This document shows, piece by piece, positions 25,037 to 33,164 of a stretch of 39,787 bases of DNA. Below the pieces are notes generated by a model that made no database searches, had not been told where the DNA came from, and was given only the letters and a program-made list of their open reading frames with translations. Origin of the DNA: Cupriavidus numazuensis (GTDB lineage Bacteria > Pseudomonadota > Gammaproteobacteria > Burkholderiales > Burkholderiaceae); contig NZ_CAJPVI010000069.1 in NCBI RefSeq assembly GCF_905397435.1, positions 1 through 39,787 of the forward strand, read 5' to 3'. How positions within the stretch are numbered: position 1 is the first letter of the stretch; each line of letters opens with the position of its first letter. The translations under genes were made by a program, and so were the position numbers.

Positions 25037-25224
25037 AGGCGCCAAACGGAAATGACGCTCGGGCGCTGTCTGTGCGTTGGGAGTCAACAAAGTGAGTTGG
25101 CCAGCGACCTCGTCAGCCTATGGAAGGCGGCCATTCAATTCGTTGATTCGACAGGCCGTTCATGGCATACCTTTATACATAAGTCAGCGGAGTCACTCAC
25201 GTAACGCGCGCAGCGTTTCAGCAG

Positions 25225-25640
25225 CGCAGAGTACGCGATCGGTCTCACAGCTTGCCCCCGCCAGGCAAGGTGCGATTGTGCTGCGAGCGCAGTAGCCAAT
25301 CCGCCGGGTGGCCCTACTCCTTTGCCTTGACCATCAGCGCCATGATGTCCGACTCCCGGTCAGCCACATGGACGAGTCGCGTAGCAGGCAGTGTGGCCGC
25401 TTGTTCGGCGATCCGCTCATACCCTTCGGTCCAGCGGGTACTCTCCTTGATGCCGGGCCGCACGCCATCCGGACCCTTGGGCTCGCGCGCCCACATGTAG
25501 GCGTCAAACATGCCCAGCGGTTCGCGCGCTGGCGTTACCGCGTAAGTCGGGTGCAGATACCAATCGCTTCTGTCGCTTTGTGGCACTTCGACACCCCTTC
25601 GTGTCCTGTGACGTCCCCGACAATTCGCGAGTAGCGCCCG
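25225..25640 (-). pseudogene. Decayed IS4-family (Tn5/IS50-like) transposase fragment
   Basis: On the minus strand a frame reads WYLHPTYAVTPAREPLGMFD, AYMWAREP, KESTRWTEGYERIAEQAATL and PATRLVHVADRESDIMAL, the catalytic-core region of Tn5-like transposases. It continues across a stop after KAKE as GHPADWLLRSQHNRTLPGGG, then KL, a second stop, and DR. Both stops fit single-base changes of conserved codons (Leu TTG to TAG at 25316-25314, Trp TGG to TGA at 25246-25244). Neither N- nor C-terminal parts are recognisable, so this is an old fragment of about 140 codons. A longer open frame through the livG region on this strand is only antisense shadow. Confidence 0.75.
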
Positions 25641-25663
25641 ACTGGCTGGCGCATCCGTCATAT

Positions 25664-25676
25664 ACACAAAAAGTGT
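25664..25676. repeat. Small dyad ACAC-AAAAA-GTGT upstream of livG promoter
   Basis: A perfect four-base-arm dyad lies about 24 bases (centre to centre) upstream of the CCAATA dyad. LysR proteins often occupy two sites upstream of a promoter, so it could be a second contact site. This is inference from spacing only. Confidence 0.3.
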
Positions 25677-25686
25677 CAATGAATAA

Positions 25687-25701
25687 CCAATAATATATTG
25701 G
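25687..25701. promoter_or_regulatory. LysR-type operator, perfect dyad CCAATA-ATA-TATTGG
   Basis: The 15-base sequence CCAATAATATATTGG has exact six-base arms and the T-N11-A form of LysR sites. It overlaps the -35 hexamer of the livG operon promoter. The sequence at 33031-33045, beside the second LysR gene, is identical at 12 of 15 positions with the same offset to its -35 hexamer, which suggests binding by that regulator. Confidence 0.6.
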
Positions 25702-25727
25702 ACGTGATCTAGCTGCGGCCATATTCT
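25698..25727 (+). promoter_or_regulatory. Putative sigma-70 promoter of the livG operon
   Basis: TTGGAC (25698-25703) and TATTCT (25722-25727) are separated by 18 bases, with livG starting about 27 bases after the -10. Hexamer match is moderate, consistent with an activator-dependent promoter. The same arrangement recurs at 33042-33071. Confidence 0.45.
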
Positions 25728-25754
25728 CCAGCAGACCCAACAACGGGCGCGGAA

Positions 25755-26540
25755 ATGACCATGGCAAGCAATCTCATTCTTGAAACAGTCGGATTGAGGA
25801 AAGAATTCAAGGGATTTGTCGCCGTAAACGACGTCAGTCTCAAGGTCAGGCGTGGGCACATCCACGCGCTGATTGGTCCGAACGGTGCAGGCAAGACCAC
25901 CTGCTTCAACCTCCTTACCAAGTTCCTGGATCCCACGCGCGGCACCATACGGTTCAACGGTGCCGAGATCACCGGCGAGAAGCCGGCGCAGGTCGCACGC
26001 AGGGGCGTGGTGCGCTCCTTCCAGATCTCGGCGGTGTTTCCGCACCTGACCGTGCTCGAGAACGTACGTATCCCGCTGCAGCGCAGGCTCGGGATTTCCT
26101 TCCAGTTCTGGCGCTCGCCGAAAGTCCTCGCATCGCTCGATGACAGGGCCATGGCATTGCTCTCCGACGTCGGACTGGAGGACTTCGCCGACATGACGAC
26201 CGCCGAGATGCCGTACGGCCGCAAGCGCGCGCTGGAAATCGCCACCACGCTGGCCCTCGACCCCGAGCTGATGCTGCTCGACGAGCCCACGCAAGGCATG
26301 GGCCACGAGGACGTTGACCGCGTCATGCAACTCATCAAGAAGGTCTCGGCCAATCGCAGCATCCTGATGGTGGAGCACAACATGAAAGTGGTGTCCGGCA
26401 TCTGCGACGCCATCACGGTGCTGGCGCGCGGCAGCGTGCTGGCCGAGGGCACATACGCGGAAGTCTCCGCCAACCCGCAGGTCATCGAGGCCTATATGGG
26501 CAGCGCTGATGCCGCGCTCGCTGCGCCGGGAGGGCATTGA
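25755..26540 (+). CDS. ABC transporter ATP-binding protein, LivG type
   Basis: The 261-residue ATPase of the hydrophobic amino acid uptake (HAAT) family has Walker A GPNGAGKTT (41-49) with Lys47 intact, the Q-loop region FQISAVFPHLTVLENVRIPL, an unusual signature MPYGRKRALEIATTLAL in place of the usual LSYG, and Walker B LMLLDEPTQGM. It energises import by the permeases encoded downstream. In these catabolic settings the solute is often an aromatic or other organic acid rather than an amino acid. First gene of the operon; starts at 25755 (25761 is also possible). A TTG/TGA overlap region adjoins the second ATPase gene. Confidence 0.9.
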   Translation: MTMASNLILETVGLRKEFKGFVAVNDVSLKVRRGHIHALIGPNGAGKTTCFNLLTKFLDPTRGTIRFNGAEITGEKPAQVARRGVVRSFQISAVFPHLTVLENVRIPLQRRLGISFQFWRSPKVLASLDDRAMALLSDVGLEDFADMTTAEMPYGRKRALEIATTLALDPELMLLDEPTQGMGHEDVDRVMQLIKKVSANRSILMVEHNMKVVSGICDAITVLARGSVLAEGTYAEVSANPQVIEAYMGSADAALAAPGGH

Positions 26541-26542
26541 TC

Positions 26543-27247
26543 ATGGCGACGGAATACCTGCGGGTCACCGACCTCCATGCCTTCTACGGCGAATCGCACA
26601 TCCTGCACGGCATCGATTTGCTGGTGAACGAGGGAGAGTGCGTGACCCTGCTCGGCCGCAACGGGGCAGGCCGTACCACCACCCTGCGCGCGATCATGGG
26701 CCTGACGGGGCGGCGCGCCGGCTCGGTCATGATCGACGGCCGCGAGGCAATCGGCATGCCGGCCCACCGCATCGCGCGTCTCGGCGTCGGCTTTTGCCCG
26801 GAAGAGCGGGCGATTTATTCCAGCCTCTCGTGCGAGGAGAACCTCCTGCTGCCGCCGCAGGTGGGTAGCGGTGGGATGAGCCTCGACGAGATCTACGCGA
26901 TGTTTCCCAACCTCCACGAGCGGCGGCATAGCCAGGGCACGCGGCTCTCGGGCGGCGAGCAACAGATGCTGGCGATGGCGCGCATCCTGCGCACTGGGGC
27001 GCGGCTGCTGCTGCTGGACGAAATCTCCGAGGGACTGGCGCCGGTGATCGTGCAGAAGCTCGCCCAGGTCATCCGCGACCTCAAGGCGAAGGGCTACACG
27101 ATCGTGCTGGTGGAGCAGAACTTCCGGTTCGCCGCGCCGCTGGCCGACCGCATGTACGTGGTGGAGCACGGCCAAATCGCCGCGGAGATCCACCAGCACG
27201 AGATTCACGAGAAGCAGCACCTGCTCCAGGAACTCCTGGGTGTCTGA
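26543..27247 (+). CDS. ABC transporter ATP-binding protein, LivF type, with Arg in Walker A
   Basis: The 234-residue partner ATPase has signature LSGGEQQMLAMARIL and Walker B RLLLLDEISEGLAP. Walker A reads GRNGAGRTT (38-46): position 44, normally the nucleotide-binding Lys, is Arg (codon CGT). This would weaken hydrolysis at one of the two composite sites, although the LivG half is intact. The Walker B motif continues as DEISEG rather than the common DEPSxG. The ATG at 26543 follows GGAGGG, two bases after the livG stop; the in-frame TTG at 26537 is less likely. Confidence 0.88.
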   Translation: MATEYLRVTDLHAFYGESHILHGIDLLVNEGECVTLLGRNGAGRTTTLRAIMGLTGRRAGSVMIDGREAIGMPAHRIARLGVGFCPEERAIYSSLSCEENLLLPPQVGSGGMSLDEIYAMFPNLHERRHSQGTRLSGGEQQMLAMARILRTGARLLLLDEISEGLAPVIVQKLAQVIRDLKAKGYTIVLVEQNFRFAAPLADRMYVVEHGQIAAEIHQHEIHEKQHLLQELLGV

Positions 27248-27268
27248 GACCGCTGCGGAGGAGACAAC

Positions 27269-28156
27269 ATGACAACGATTCTGGGAGTCCCACTACAGGG
27301 GCTGTTGGGGCAACTCGTGCTCGGGCTGGTGAACGGCTCGTTCTACGCGATTCTCAGCCTCGGGCTTGCCGTGATCTTCGGCATGCTCAACATCATCAAC
27401 TTTGCCCACGGCGCGCTGTTTATGGTGGGCGCATTCGTCGCCTGGGCGGGCCTGGAGTATCTCGGCATCAGCTACTGGTGGTCGCTGCTGGCGGCGCCGG
27501 CGCTGGTCGGGCTAGCGGGTATCGCCATCGAACGCGGCCTGCTGCGGTGGCTGTACAAGCTCGACCACCTGTACGGGCTGCTGCTCACCTTCGGGCTGGC
27601 GCTGATTATCGAAGGCCTGTTCCGCTTCCAGTTCGGCGTCTCGGGGCAGCCCTATTCGATTCCCGACGAGGTGGCCGGCGCCTTCAACCTCGGCTTCATG
27701 AGCCTGCCGAAATACCGCGCGTGGGTCATCGGCGCCTCGCTCACAGTGTGCCTGGTGACCTGGTTCACGATCGAGAAGACCCGCCTCGGCGCCTACCTGC
27801 GCGCCGCCACCGAGAACCCAAGCATTACCCAAGCCTTCGGCATCAACGTGCCGGTGATGGTGATGCTGACCTATGCCTTCGGCGTGGGCCTGGCCGGGCT
27901 GGCCGGCGTGCTGGCAGCACCGACGGGGCAACTAAGTCCGCTGATGGGGTCGAACCTGATCATCGTCGTGTTCGCGGTGGTGGTGATCGGCGGCATGGGT
28001 TCCATCCTTGGCGCGATCGTCGCCGGGCTGGGGCTGGGCGTGGTCGAAGGACTGACAAAGGTGTTTTATCCGGAGGCGTCGGCCACGGTGGTCTTCGTGA
28101 TCATGGTCATCGTGCTGATGGTTCGGCCGGCAGGCCTGTTTGGCAAGGAAAAGTGA
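27269..28156 (+). CDS. Branched-chain-type ABC transporter permease, LivH family
   Basis: The 295-residue membrane protein has about eight helices. Family blocks are visible: LVNGSFYAILSLGLAVIFGM near residues 18-37, NIINFAHGALFMVGAF, RAATENPSITQAFGINV and VVIGGMGSILGAIVAGLGLG, the last being the permease/ATPase coupling region of this family. It forms the translocation pore with LivM. The ATG follows a GGAGA site 22 bases after livF, and the gene ends eight bases before livM. Confidence 0.92.
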   Translation: MTTILGVPLQGLLGQLVLGLVNGSFYAILSLGLAVIFGMLNIINFAHGALFMVGAFVAWAGLEYLGISYWWSLLAAPALVGLAGIAIERGLLRWLYKLDHLYGLLLTFGLALIIEGLFRFQFGVSGQPYSIPDEVAGAFNLGFMSLPKYRAWVIGASLTVCLVTWFTIEKTRLGAYLRAATENPSITQAFGINVPVMVMLTYAFGVGLAGLAGVLAAPTGQLSPLMGSNLIIVVFAVVVIGGMGSILGAIVAGLGLGVVEGLTKVFYPEASATVVFVIMVIVLMVRPAGLFGKEK

Positions 28157-28164
28157 GGTCGAGT

Positions 28165-29199
28165 ATGAAAATGAGAAATCTTGGCTACGGTGTCCTGCTG
28201 CTGGGCGCGCTGGCGGCCCCGGCCGTGCTCTATCCGGTGATGCTGATGAAGGTGCTGTGCTTCGCCTTGTTCGCCTGCGCCTTCAACCTGCTGCTCGGCT
28301 ATACCGGCCTGCTCTCGTTCGGCCATGCGGCGTTCCTCGGCACGGCGGCCTATATGTCGGGCTACGGCATGAAGACCTGGGGGCTGACCCCGGAACTCGG
28401 CCTGCTGCTCGGCACGGCCGTCTCGGCTGCCGCGGGCTTTGTCGTCGGGGCGCTCGCTATTCGCCGGCAGGGCATCTACTTCGCGATGATCACGCTTGCG
28501 TTGGCACAGATGTTCTACTTTCTGTTCCTGCAGGCGCCGTTCACCGGCGGCGAGGACGGCATGCAGGCCATTCCGCGAGGCAGGCTGTTCGGCCTGATCG
28601 ACCTGGCGTCGGACCTGCGCATGTACTACTTCGTGCTGGCGATCTTCCTGTTCGCCTTCTGGCTGATCCACCGCATCATCCATTCGCCTTTCGGCCAGAT
28701 CCTGAAGGCGATCCGCGAGAACGAGGCGCGCACCACCTCGCTGGGCTACGACGTCGCGCGCTACAAGCTGCTGGCCTTCGTCCTTTCGGCGGGCCTGGCC
28801 GGCCTTGCGGGGGCCACCAAGACCCTGGTCTTCCAGTTTGCCACGCTGACCGACCCGCACTGGCACACCTCCGGCGAAGTCGTGCTGATGACGCTGTTGG
28901 GCGGCCTTGGCACGGCCTTCGGCCCGGTGGTGGGCGCGGGCATCGTGGTCGCCGTCCAGAACGCCTTGGCCGACAAGGTCGGTTCCATGATCACCGTGAT
29001 CATGGGGAGCATCTTCGTCGTGTGCGTGCTGGCGTTCCGCCGCGGCATCGTCGGCGAGTTGAACGCGTTGTGTCAGAACATTGTAGGCAACCGCCGCGGC
29101 CGGCCCGCACCGTGCCACGCTGCCGTGCCGGCACCAAGTCATGACGAAACGCCCGCCGGAGCAGGCGTGCCTGGCCGGCGCGTGGAAGGAAAGGCATGA
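28165..29199 (+). CDS. Branched-chain-type ABC transporter permease, LivM family
   Basis: The 344-residue membrane protein contains the LivM signatures CAFNLLLGYTGLLSFGHAAF, RRQGIYFAMITLALAQMFYF, SPFGQILKAIRENEARTTSL and LLGGLGTAFGPVVGAGIVVA. The last 40 residues form a Pro/Ala-rich cytoplasmic tail with no family counterpart. The frame is open far upstream over livH, but the family start is the ATG at 28165 preceded by GAGG; the upstream part is an alternative-frame reading of livH. Confidence 0.9.
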   Translation: MKMRNLGYGVLLLGALAAPAVLYPVMLMKVLCFALFACAFNLLLGYTGLLSFGHAAFLGTAAYMSGYGMKTWGLTPELGLLLGTAVSAAAGFVVGALAIRRQGIYFAMITLALAQMFYFLFLQAPFTGGEDGMQAIPRGRLFGLIDLASDLRMYYFVLAIFLFAFWLIHRIIHSPFGQILKAIRENEARTTSLGYDVARYKLLAFVLSAGLAGLAGATKTLVFQFATLTDPHWHTSGEVVLMTLLGGLGTAFGPVVGAGIVVAVQNALADKVGSMITVIMGSIFVVCVLAFRRGIVGELNALCQNIVGNRRGRPAPCHAAVPAPSHDETPAGAGVPGRRVEGKA

Positions 29200-29252
29200 A
29201 ATCTGGCGCTGAACGGAACACCCCATATCTATCCCCACAGTAGAGGAGACAC

Positions 29253-30476
29253 ATGATGAACAATCGCATCAAGCTGCTTTCGCTCGCCGCGCTGCTGACG
29301 GCCTCGACGGCGCAGGCCGAGATCACGGACGGCGTGGTCCGGATCGGCGTGCTCAACGATCAGACCGGCGTTTATGCCGGGCTGGCTGGTCCCGGTTCGG
29401 TCTGGGCCGCGAAGAAGGCAGTCCAGGACTTTGCGCCCGAGAAGCATGGTCTGAAGGTGGAGATCGTGGCCGCCGACCACCAGAATAAGCCGGACGTCGG
29501 GGCGAGCATCGCCCGCCGCTGGTTCGACGTGGACAAGGTGGACGCTATCGTCGACGTGCCGACCTCGTCGGTCGTCCTGGCGGTCAACCAGGTGGCCAAG
29601 GAGAAGAACAAGGTGATGATTGTCACCGGCGGCGGCACCTCCGACCTCACCGGCAAAGCCTGCACGCCCAATGCGATCCACTGGGCCTACGACACGTGGG
29701 CACTGGCGAATGGGACTGGCAAGGCGGTTGTCAAGTCGGGTGGCAAGAGTTGGTTCTTCGTGACTGCTGACTACGCCTTCGGCCACTCGCTCGAACGCGA
29801 CACCGAGGCCGTTGTCGTCAAGAACGGTGGCAAGGTCCTCGGCAAGGTCCGGCATCCTTTCCCGGGCAACGATTTCTCCTCCTACCTGCTTCAGGCTCAG
29901 GCCTCCAAGGCACAGGTAGTGGGCCTGGCCAACGCCGGGGGGGACACCATCGGCGCGGTCAAGCAGGCCGCCGAGTTCGGCGTGACCGCCGGCGGTCAGA
30001 AGCTGGCAGGCCTGCTCGTCTTCAGCAGCGATGTCCAGGCGCTCGGCCTCAAAGCCGCCCAAGGCCTTTTGCTGAGCGAGACCTGGTACTGGGACATGAC
30101 CGACGAGAACCGCAAGTTCGGCAAGGAATTCGCCGCCGCCAACAACGGCAAGTTTCCAACCATGGCGCAGGCGGGCACGTACTCGGCGGTGACCCACTAC
30201 CTGAAGGCAGTGGCGGCGATGAAGGCGGACGGCGACGGCGCTGCCGTGGTCGCGAAGATGAAGGCGATGCCCACCGACGACAAGCTGTTCGGCAAGGGCA
30301 GCATCCGCGAAGACGGCCGGAAGATCCACCCGCTCTATCTTTTCGAGGTGAAGAAGCCGTCGGAATCGAAGTACGCGGGCGACTTCTACAAGCTCATCGC
30401 CTCCATTCCCGCCAACGAGGCGTTCCGGCCGATGGAAGAAGGTGGCTGCCCGCTCATTGGGAAGAAGGCGTCATGA
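29253..30476 (+). CDS. ABC transporter substrate-binding protein (Peripla_BP_6 / LivK-like)
   Basis: The 407-residue periplasmic protein has a cleavable signal peptide (IKLLSLAALLTASTAQA, cleavage after about residue 22) and then EITDGVVRIGVLNDQTGVYA, the usual start of type I HAAT binding proteins. WFDVDKVDAIVDVPTSSVVL and the YAFGHSLERDTEAVV hinge block are conserved in the variants found near aromatic and organic acid genes. It delivers the solute to LivHM. RBS GAGGAGA lies six bases before the ATG. It overlaps the ALDH gene by ATGA, tying uptake to metabolism. Confidence 0.9.
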   Translation: MMNNRIKLLSLAALLTASTAQAEITDGVVRIGVLNDQTGVYAGLAGPGSVWAAKKAVQDFAPEKHGLKVEIVAADHQNKPDVGASIARRWFDVDKVDAIVDVPTSSVVLAVNQVAKEKNKVMIVTGGGTSDLTGKACTPNAIHWAYDTWALANGTGKAVVKSGGKSWFFVTADYAFGHSLERDTEAVVVKNGGKVLGKVRHPFPGNDFSSYLLQAQASKAQVVGLANAGGDTIGAVKQAAEFGVTAGGQKLAGLLVFSSDVQALGLKAAQGLLLSETWYWDMTDENRKFGKEFAAANNGKFPTMAQAGTYSAVTHYLKAVAAMKADGDGAAVVAKMKAMPTDDKLFGKGSIREDGRKIHPLYLFEVKKPSESKYAGDFYKLIASIPANEAFRPMEEGGCPLIGKKAS

Positions 30477-32065
30477 GGATCACCGGACATATGCTGATCG
30501 GGCAGCGCAGCGTCAGCGGCACCGCTGGCGCGTTCAAGGCGTTTTCTCCGGCGCTTGCCGCCGACATCGAGCCCGCGTTCGGCGGCGCCGGCCCCGCCGA
30601 CGTCGATCAGGCCTGCCGCCTCGCTGCGAGCAGCTTTGCGAGGTATCGCGAGACGACGCCCGAGACCCGCGCCAGCTTCCTGGAAGCAATCGCCACCGGC
30701 ATCGAAGGCCTCGGCGATGCCCTCATCGATCACGCCATGGCCGAGACGGCTCTGCCGCGAGCGCGTCTGCAGGGCGAGCAGGCGCGCACGGCGGGCCAGT
30801 TGCGGCTGTTCGCAGGGGTTGTACGGGCCGGGCACTGGCATGGGGCGACGTTGGATACGCCCTTGCCCTATCGCACGCCGCTGCCGCGCCCCGACCTGCG
30901 CCGACGCAACGTCCCGCTGGGCCCGGTGGCCGTCTTCGGCGCCAGCAATTTCCCGCTGGCGTTCTCGGTGGCCGGCGGCGACACGGCGTCGGCCCTCGCG
31001 GCGGGCTGCCCGGTGGTCGTCAAGGCCCACCCAGCGCATCCCGGCACTTCCGAACTGGTCGGCCGGGTCATCCAGGCGGCGGTGGCCGAATACGGGCTGC
31101 CGGAGGGGACGTTCTCGCTGCTCTTTGGCGTTGGCAATGACGTAGGACAGGCGCTCGTCGGGCATCCCGCCATCCGGGCGGTCGGCTTCACCGGCTCCCG
31201 AGCCGGTGGCCTCGCGCTCTTGCGGCAGGCAATGGCCAGGCCGTTGCCGATTCCGGTCTACGCCGAAATGAGCAGCGTCAACCCGGTGCTCCTGCTGCCA
31301 CATGCGCTGGCAGATCGTGCCGAAGGCATCGCGCGGGAATTCGTCGATTCGCTCGTGATGGGCGTCGGCCAGTTTTGCACCAACCCGGGACTGGTGATCG
31401 CGCTGGAAGGGGAAGACTGCGACCGCTTCGAGGCCGAAGCCGGGCGGACCGTACAAGGCAAGCCGGCGGGTACGATGCTGACGCCCGGCATCGGCCGCGC
31501 CTACGCCGCCGGGGTGGCGCGCCTGCGGGCGCATGAGGCAGTCCGAAGCGTGGCCACCGGCGAGAGCAGCAGCGGCGCCTGCGCGGCGACGGCCCATCTG
31601 TTCGCCACCGACGCGGCCAGCTTTCTGGCGTTTCCGGAACTGGGTGAGGAGATATTCGGTCCCTGCTCGCTGATCGTCAGGTGCCGCTCGGCGGCGGACA
31701 TGGCGGCGGTGCTCGACGGGCTGGAAGGGCAACTGACCGCCACGCTGCAGATGGCGCCGGCGGACGAAGCTCTCGCGGCCGAACTGCTGCCGCGGCTGGA
31801 AGAACGGGCGGGCCGAATCCTGGTAAACGGCTTCCCGACCGGCGTGGAAGTGAGCCACGCCATGGTCCACGGCGGACCGTTCCCGGCCACGTCCGATGGG
31901 CGCAGCACGTCTGTCGGCAGTGCCGCCATCGATCGGTTCCTGCGCCCAGTGTGCTATCAGAACTTCCCATCCAGCCTGTTGCCGGCCGCGCTGGCCGACT
32001 TCAACCCACTGGCGCTCGACCGCCACGTCGACGGTAGCCTGTCGCCGACCTCCCGTCGCGGCTGA
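30473..32065 (+). CDS. NADP-dependent aldehyde dehydrogenase, 2-oxoglutarate-semialdehyde dehydrogenase type
   Basis: The 530-residue ALDH has Asn159 (FGASNFPLAF), Lys184 (VVVKAHPAHPGTSE), the FTGSRAGG turn (239-246), Glu265 (YAEMSSVNPV) and the nucleophile Cys302 (GVGQFCTNPG). The QFCTNPG and KAHPAHPGTSE motifs mark the alpha-ketoglutaric semialdehyde (2,5-dioxovalerate) dehydrogenase group rather than general fatty ALDHs. It would oxidise a semialdehyde to a dicarboxylate such as 2-oxoglutarate, which is also the predicted end product of the hmf-like operon. It begins in an ATGA overlap with the binding-protein gene and is the last gene of this operon, convergent with the LysR gene. Confidence 0.85.
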   Translation: MRITGHMLIGQRSVSGTAGAFKAFSPALAADIEPAFGGAGPADVDQACRLAASSFARYRETTPETRASFLEAIATGIEGLGDALIDHAMAETALPRARLQGEQARTAGQLRLFAGVVRAGHWHGATLDTPLPYRTPLPRPDLRRRNVPLGPVAVFGASNFPLAFSVAGGDTASALAAGCPVVVKAHPAHPGTSELVGRVIQAAVAEYGLPEGTFSLLFGVGNDVGQALVGHPAIRAVGFTGSRAGGLALLRQAMARPLPIPVYAEMSSVNPVLLLPHALADRAEGIAREFVDSLVMGVGQFCTNPGLVIALEGEDCDRFEAEAGRTVQGKPAGTMLTPGIGRAYAAGVARLRAHEAVRSVATGESSSGACAATAHLFATDAASFLAFPELGEEIFGPCSLIVRCRSAADMAAVLDGLEGQLTATLQMAPADEALAAELLPRLEERAGRILVNGFPTGVEVSHAMVHGGPFPATSDGRSTSVGSAAIDRFLRPVCYQNFPSSLLPAALADFNPLALDRHVDGSLSPTSRRG

Positions 32066-32122
32066 ACACCCGCGCCATCCTCCACCTTGCCCATGTTGCA
32101 GCGGGCGAGGTCGGGGGAACCC

Positions 32123-33013
32123 TCACAGCATGCTTTTGGCCGTCTCGATGAACGCCGTCATGAGCGGCGTTGGGGTGCGCTGACTATAGCCGAGCATGAT
32201 CTCGATTGTCGGCTGCCGGCCTTCGATCGGCTTGTAAACCACGTGGTCGAACTTCACCTTCCGGACTGACGCTGGCACGAAGCCGATGCCCGCACCGGAG
32301 CTGACCAGGCCGAGTAGCGTATAGACCTGCCCCACTTCCGAGATGACCTTCGGTACAAAACCCGCCGACGCGCACATGCGCATGTTCATGGCGTGGAAGT
32401 CCGGCGCCATCTCTGGTATGTACATGATGAAGGGCTCCTGCGCACATTTCTTCAGAGAAATCGACTCAGCGTTCGCCAACGGGTGTCTTGCCGGCACGGC
32501 CAGCACGAACGGCTCTTCCAGGATGGTCTCCCATGTCACTTCCTCAAGGTCTGGCACCGGCCGCATGAAGGAAATATCCGCGTCACCCCGGCGCAGCGCT
32601 TCCGCCTGTTTGACGACCGGAAACCAGCGCAACAGGATTTCCACGGAAGGAAAACGTTCTCGGTAGGCGCGCAGGATAGGCGGCAGCAGCGTGTAGGACG
32701 TGTGTTCGAAGAAGCCGACCGTCAGCCGACCCGTCTCGCCGCGATGCGCGCGTTGCGCCTGCACGACTGCCCTCTCGGTAGCTCGCAGGATCTGCCGCGC
32801 TTGCTCAAGGAAAATGCGACCCGCTTCCGTCAACTCCACGTGCCGACGCGAGCGATTTAGCAGTGTGACATCCATCTCCTCCTCGAGTTGGCGGATCTGC
32901 ATGCTCAGCGGAGGCTGGGCGATGTGCAGTCGCTCGGCCGCTCTCGTGAAATTAAGTTCCTCAGCGATGGCGATGAAGTACCGCAGGTGGCGAAGGTCCA
33001 TCACTATATCCAT
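32123..33013 (-). CDS. LysR-family transcriptional regulator of the second catabolic block
   Basis: The 296-residue protein has MDLRHLRYFIAIAEELNFTR, AAERLHIAQPPLSMQIRQLE as its helix-turn-helix, and an effector domain beginning at GRLTVGFFEHTSYTLLPPIL. It is closest to the CbbR/BenM-like aromatic-pathway LysR group (RHPLANAESISL, GAGIGFVPASV). Two start codons four codons apart are possible (33013 and 33001), neither with a good ribosome site. It sits between the importer/ALDH operon (convergent) and the GH88/CoA operon (divergent), and near-identical dyads precede both operons, so it probably controls both. Confidence 0.88.
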   Translation of the reverse strand: MDIVMDLRHLRYFIAIAEELNFTRAAERLHIAQPPLSMQIRQLEEEMDVTLLNRSRRHVELTEAGRIFLEQARQILRATERAVVQAQRAHRGETGRLTVGFFEHTSYTLLPPILRAYRERFPSVEILLRWFPVVKQAEALRRGDADISFMRPVPDLEEVTWETILEEPFVLAVPARHPLANAESISLKKCAQEPFIMYIPEMAPDFHAMNMRMCASAGFVPKVISEVGQVYTLLGLVSSGAGIGFVPASVRKVKFDHVVYKPIEGRQPTIEIMLGYSQRTPTPLMTAFIETAKSML

Positions 33014-33030
33014 TGAGTATCAAAGATCCA

Positions 33031-33045
33031 TTAATTATATATTGG
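33031..33045. promoter_or_regulatory. LysR-type operator TTAATTATATATTGG
   Basis: This 15-base site matches the dyad at 25687-25701 at 12 positions, including the whole ATATATTGG half, and overlaps the -35 hexamer of the divergent operon at the same offset (11 bases). It lies 18-30 bases from the LysR start codon, suited to autoregulation plus activation. Confidence 0.6.
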
Positions 33046-33071
33046 ACACTAGTTTGTGCAATCCCTAGGAT
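33042..33071 (+). promoter_or_regulatory. Putative sigma-70 promoter of the GH88-like/CoA operon
   Basis: TTGGAC (33042-33047), an 18-base spacer and TAGGAT (33066-33071), with the first gene starting at 33165. The -35 and spacer are the same as in the livG promoter. Confidence 0.4.
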
Positions 33072-33164
33072 TCCATGCATACCCCGCTCCGCACGCCACC
33101 CCAGTCGGTCCGCAAGGCTGGCACCGCAGACCGGACAAGCCAATGTACGCATGGAGACAAACAT

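Noticed and set aside
25314..26537. A 407-codon minus-strand open frame across livG and the IS fragment
   Set aside because: Only its last part (below about 25640) resembles a transposase; the rest is antisense to a clear ABC ATPase and has shadow-type composition.
27478..28164. Long N-terminal extension of the LivM frame
   Set aside because: It is an out-of-frame reading of livH; a ribosome site and the family start are at 28165.
30386..32026. A 546-codon minus-strand open frame opposite the ALDH gene
   Set aside because: It is Arg/Gly/His-rich without motifs, while the plus strand encodes a complete ALDH with all catalytic residues; typical high-GC antisense frame.
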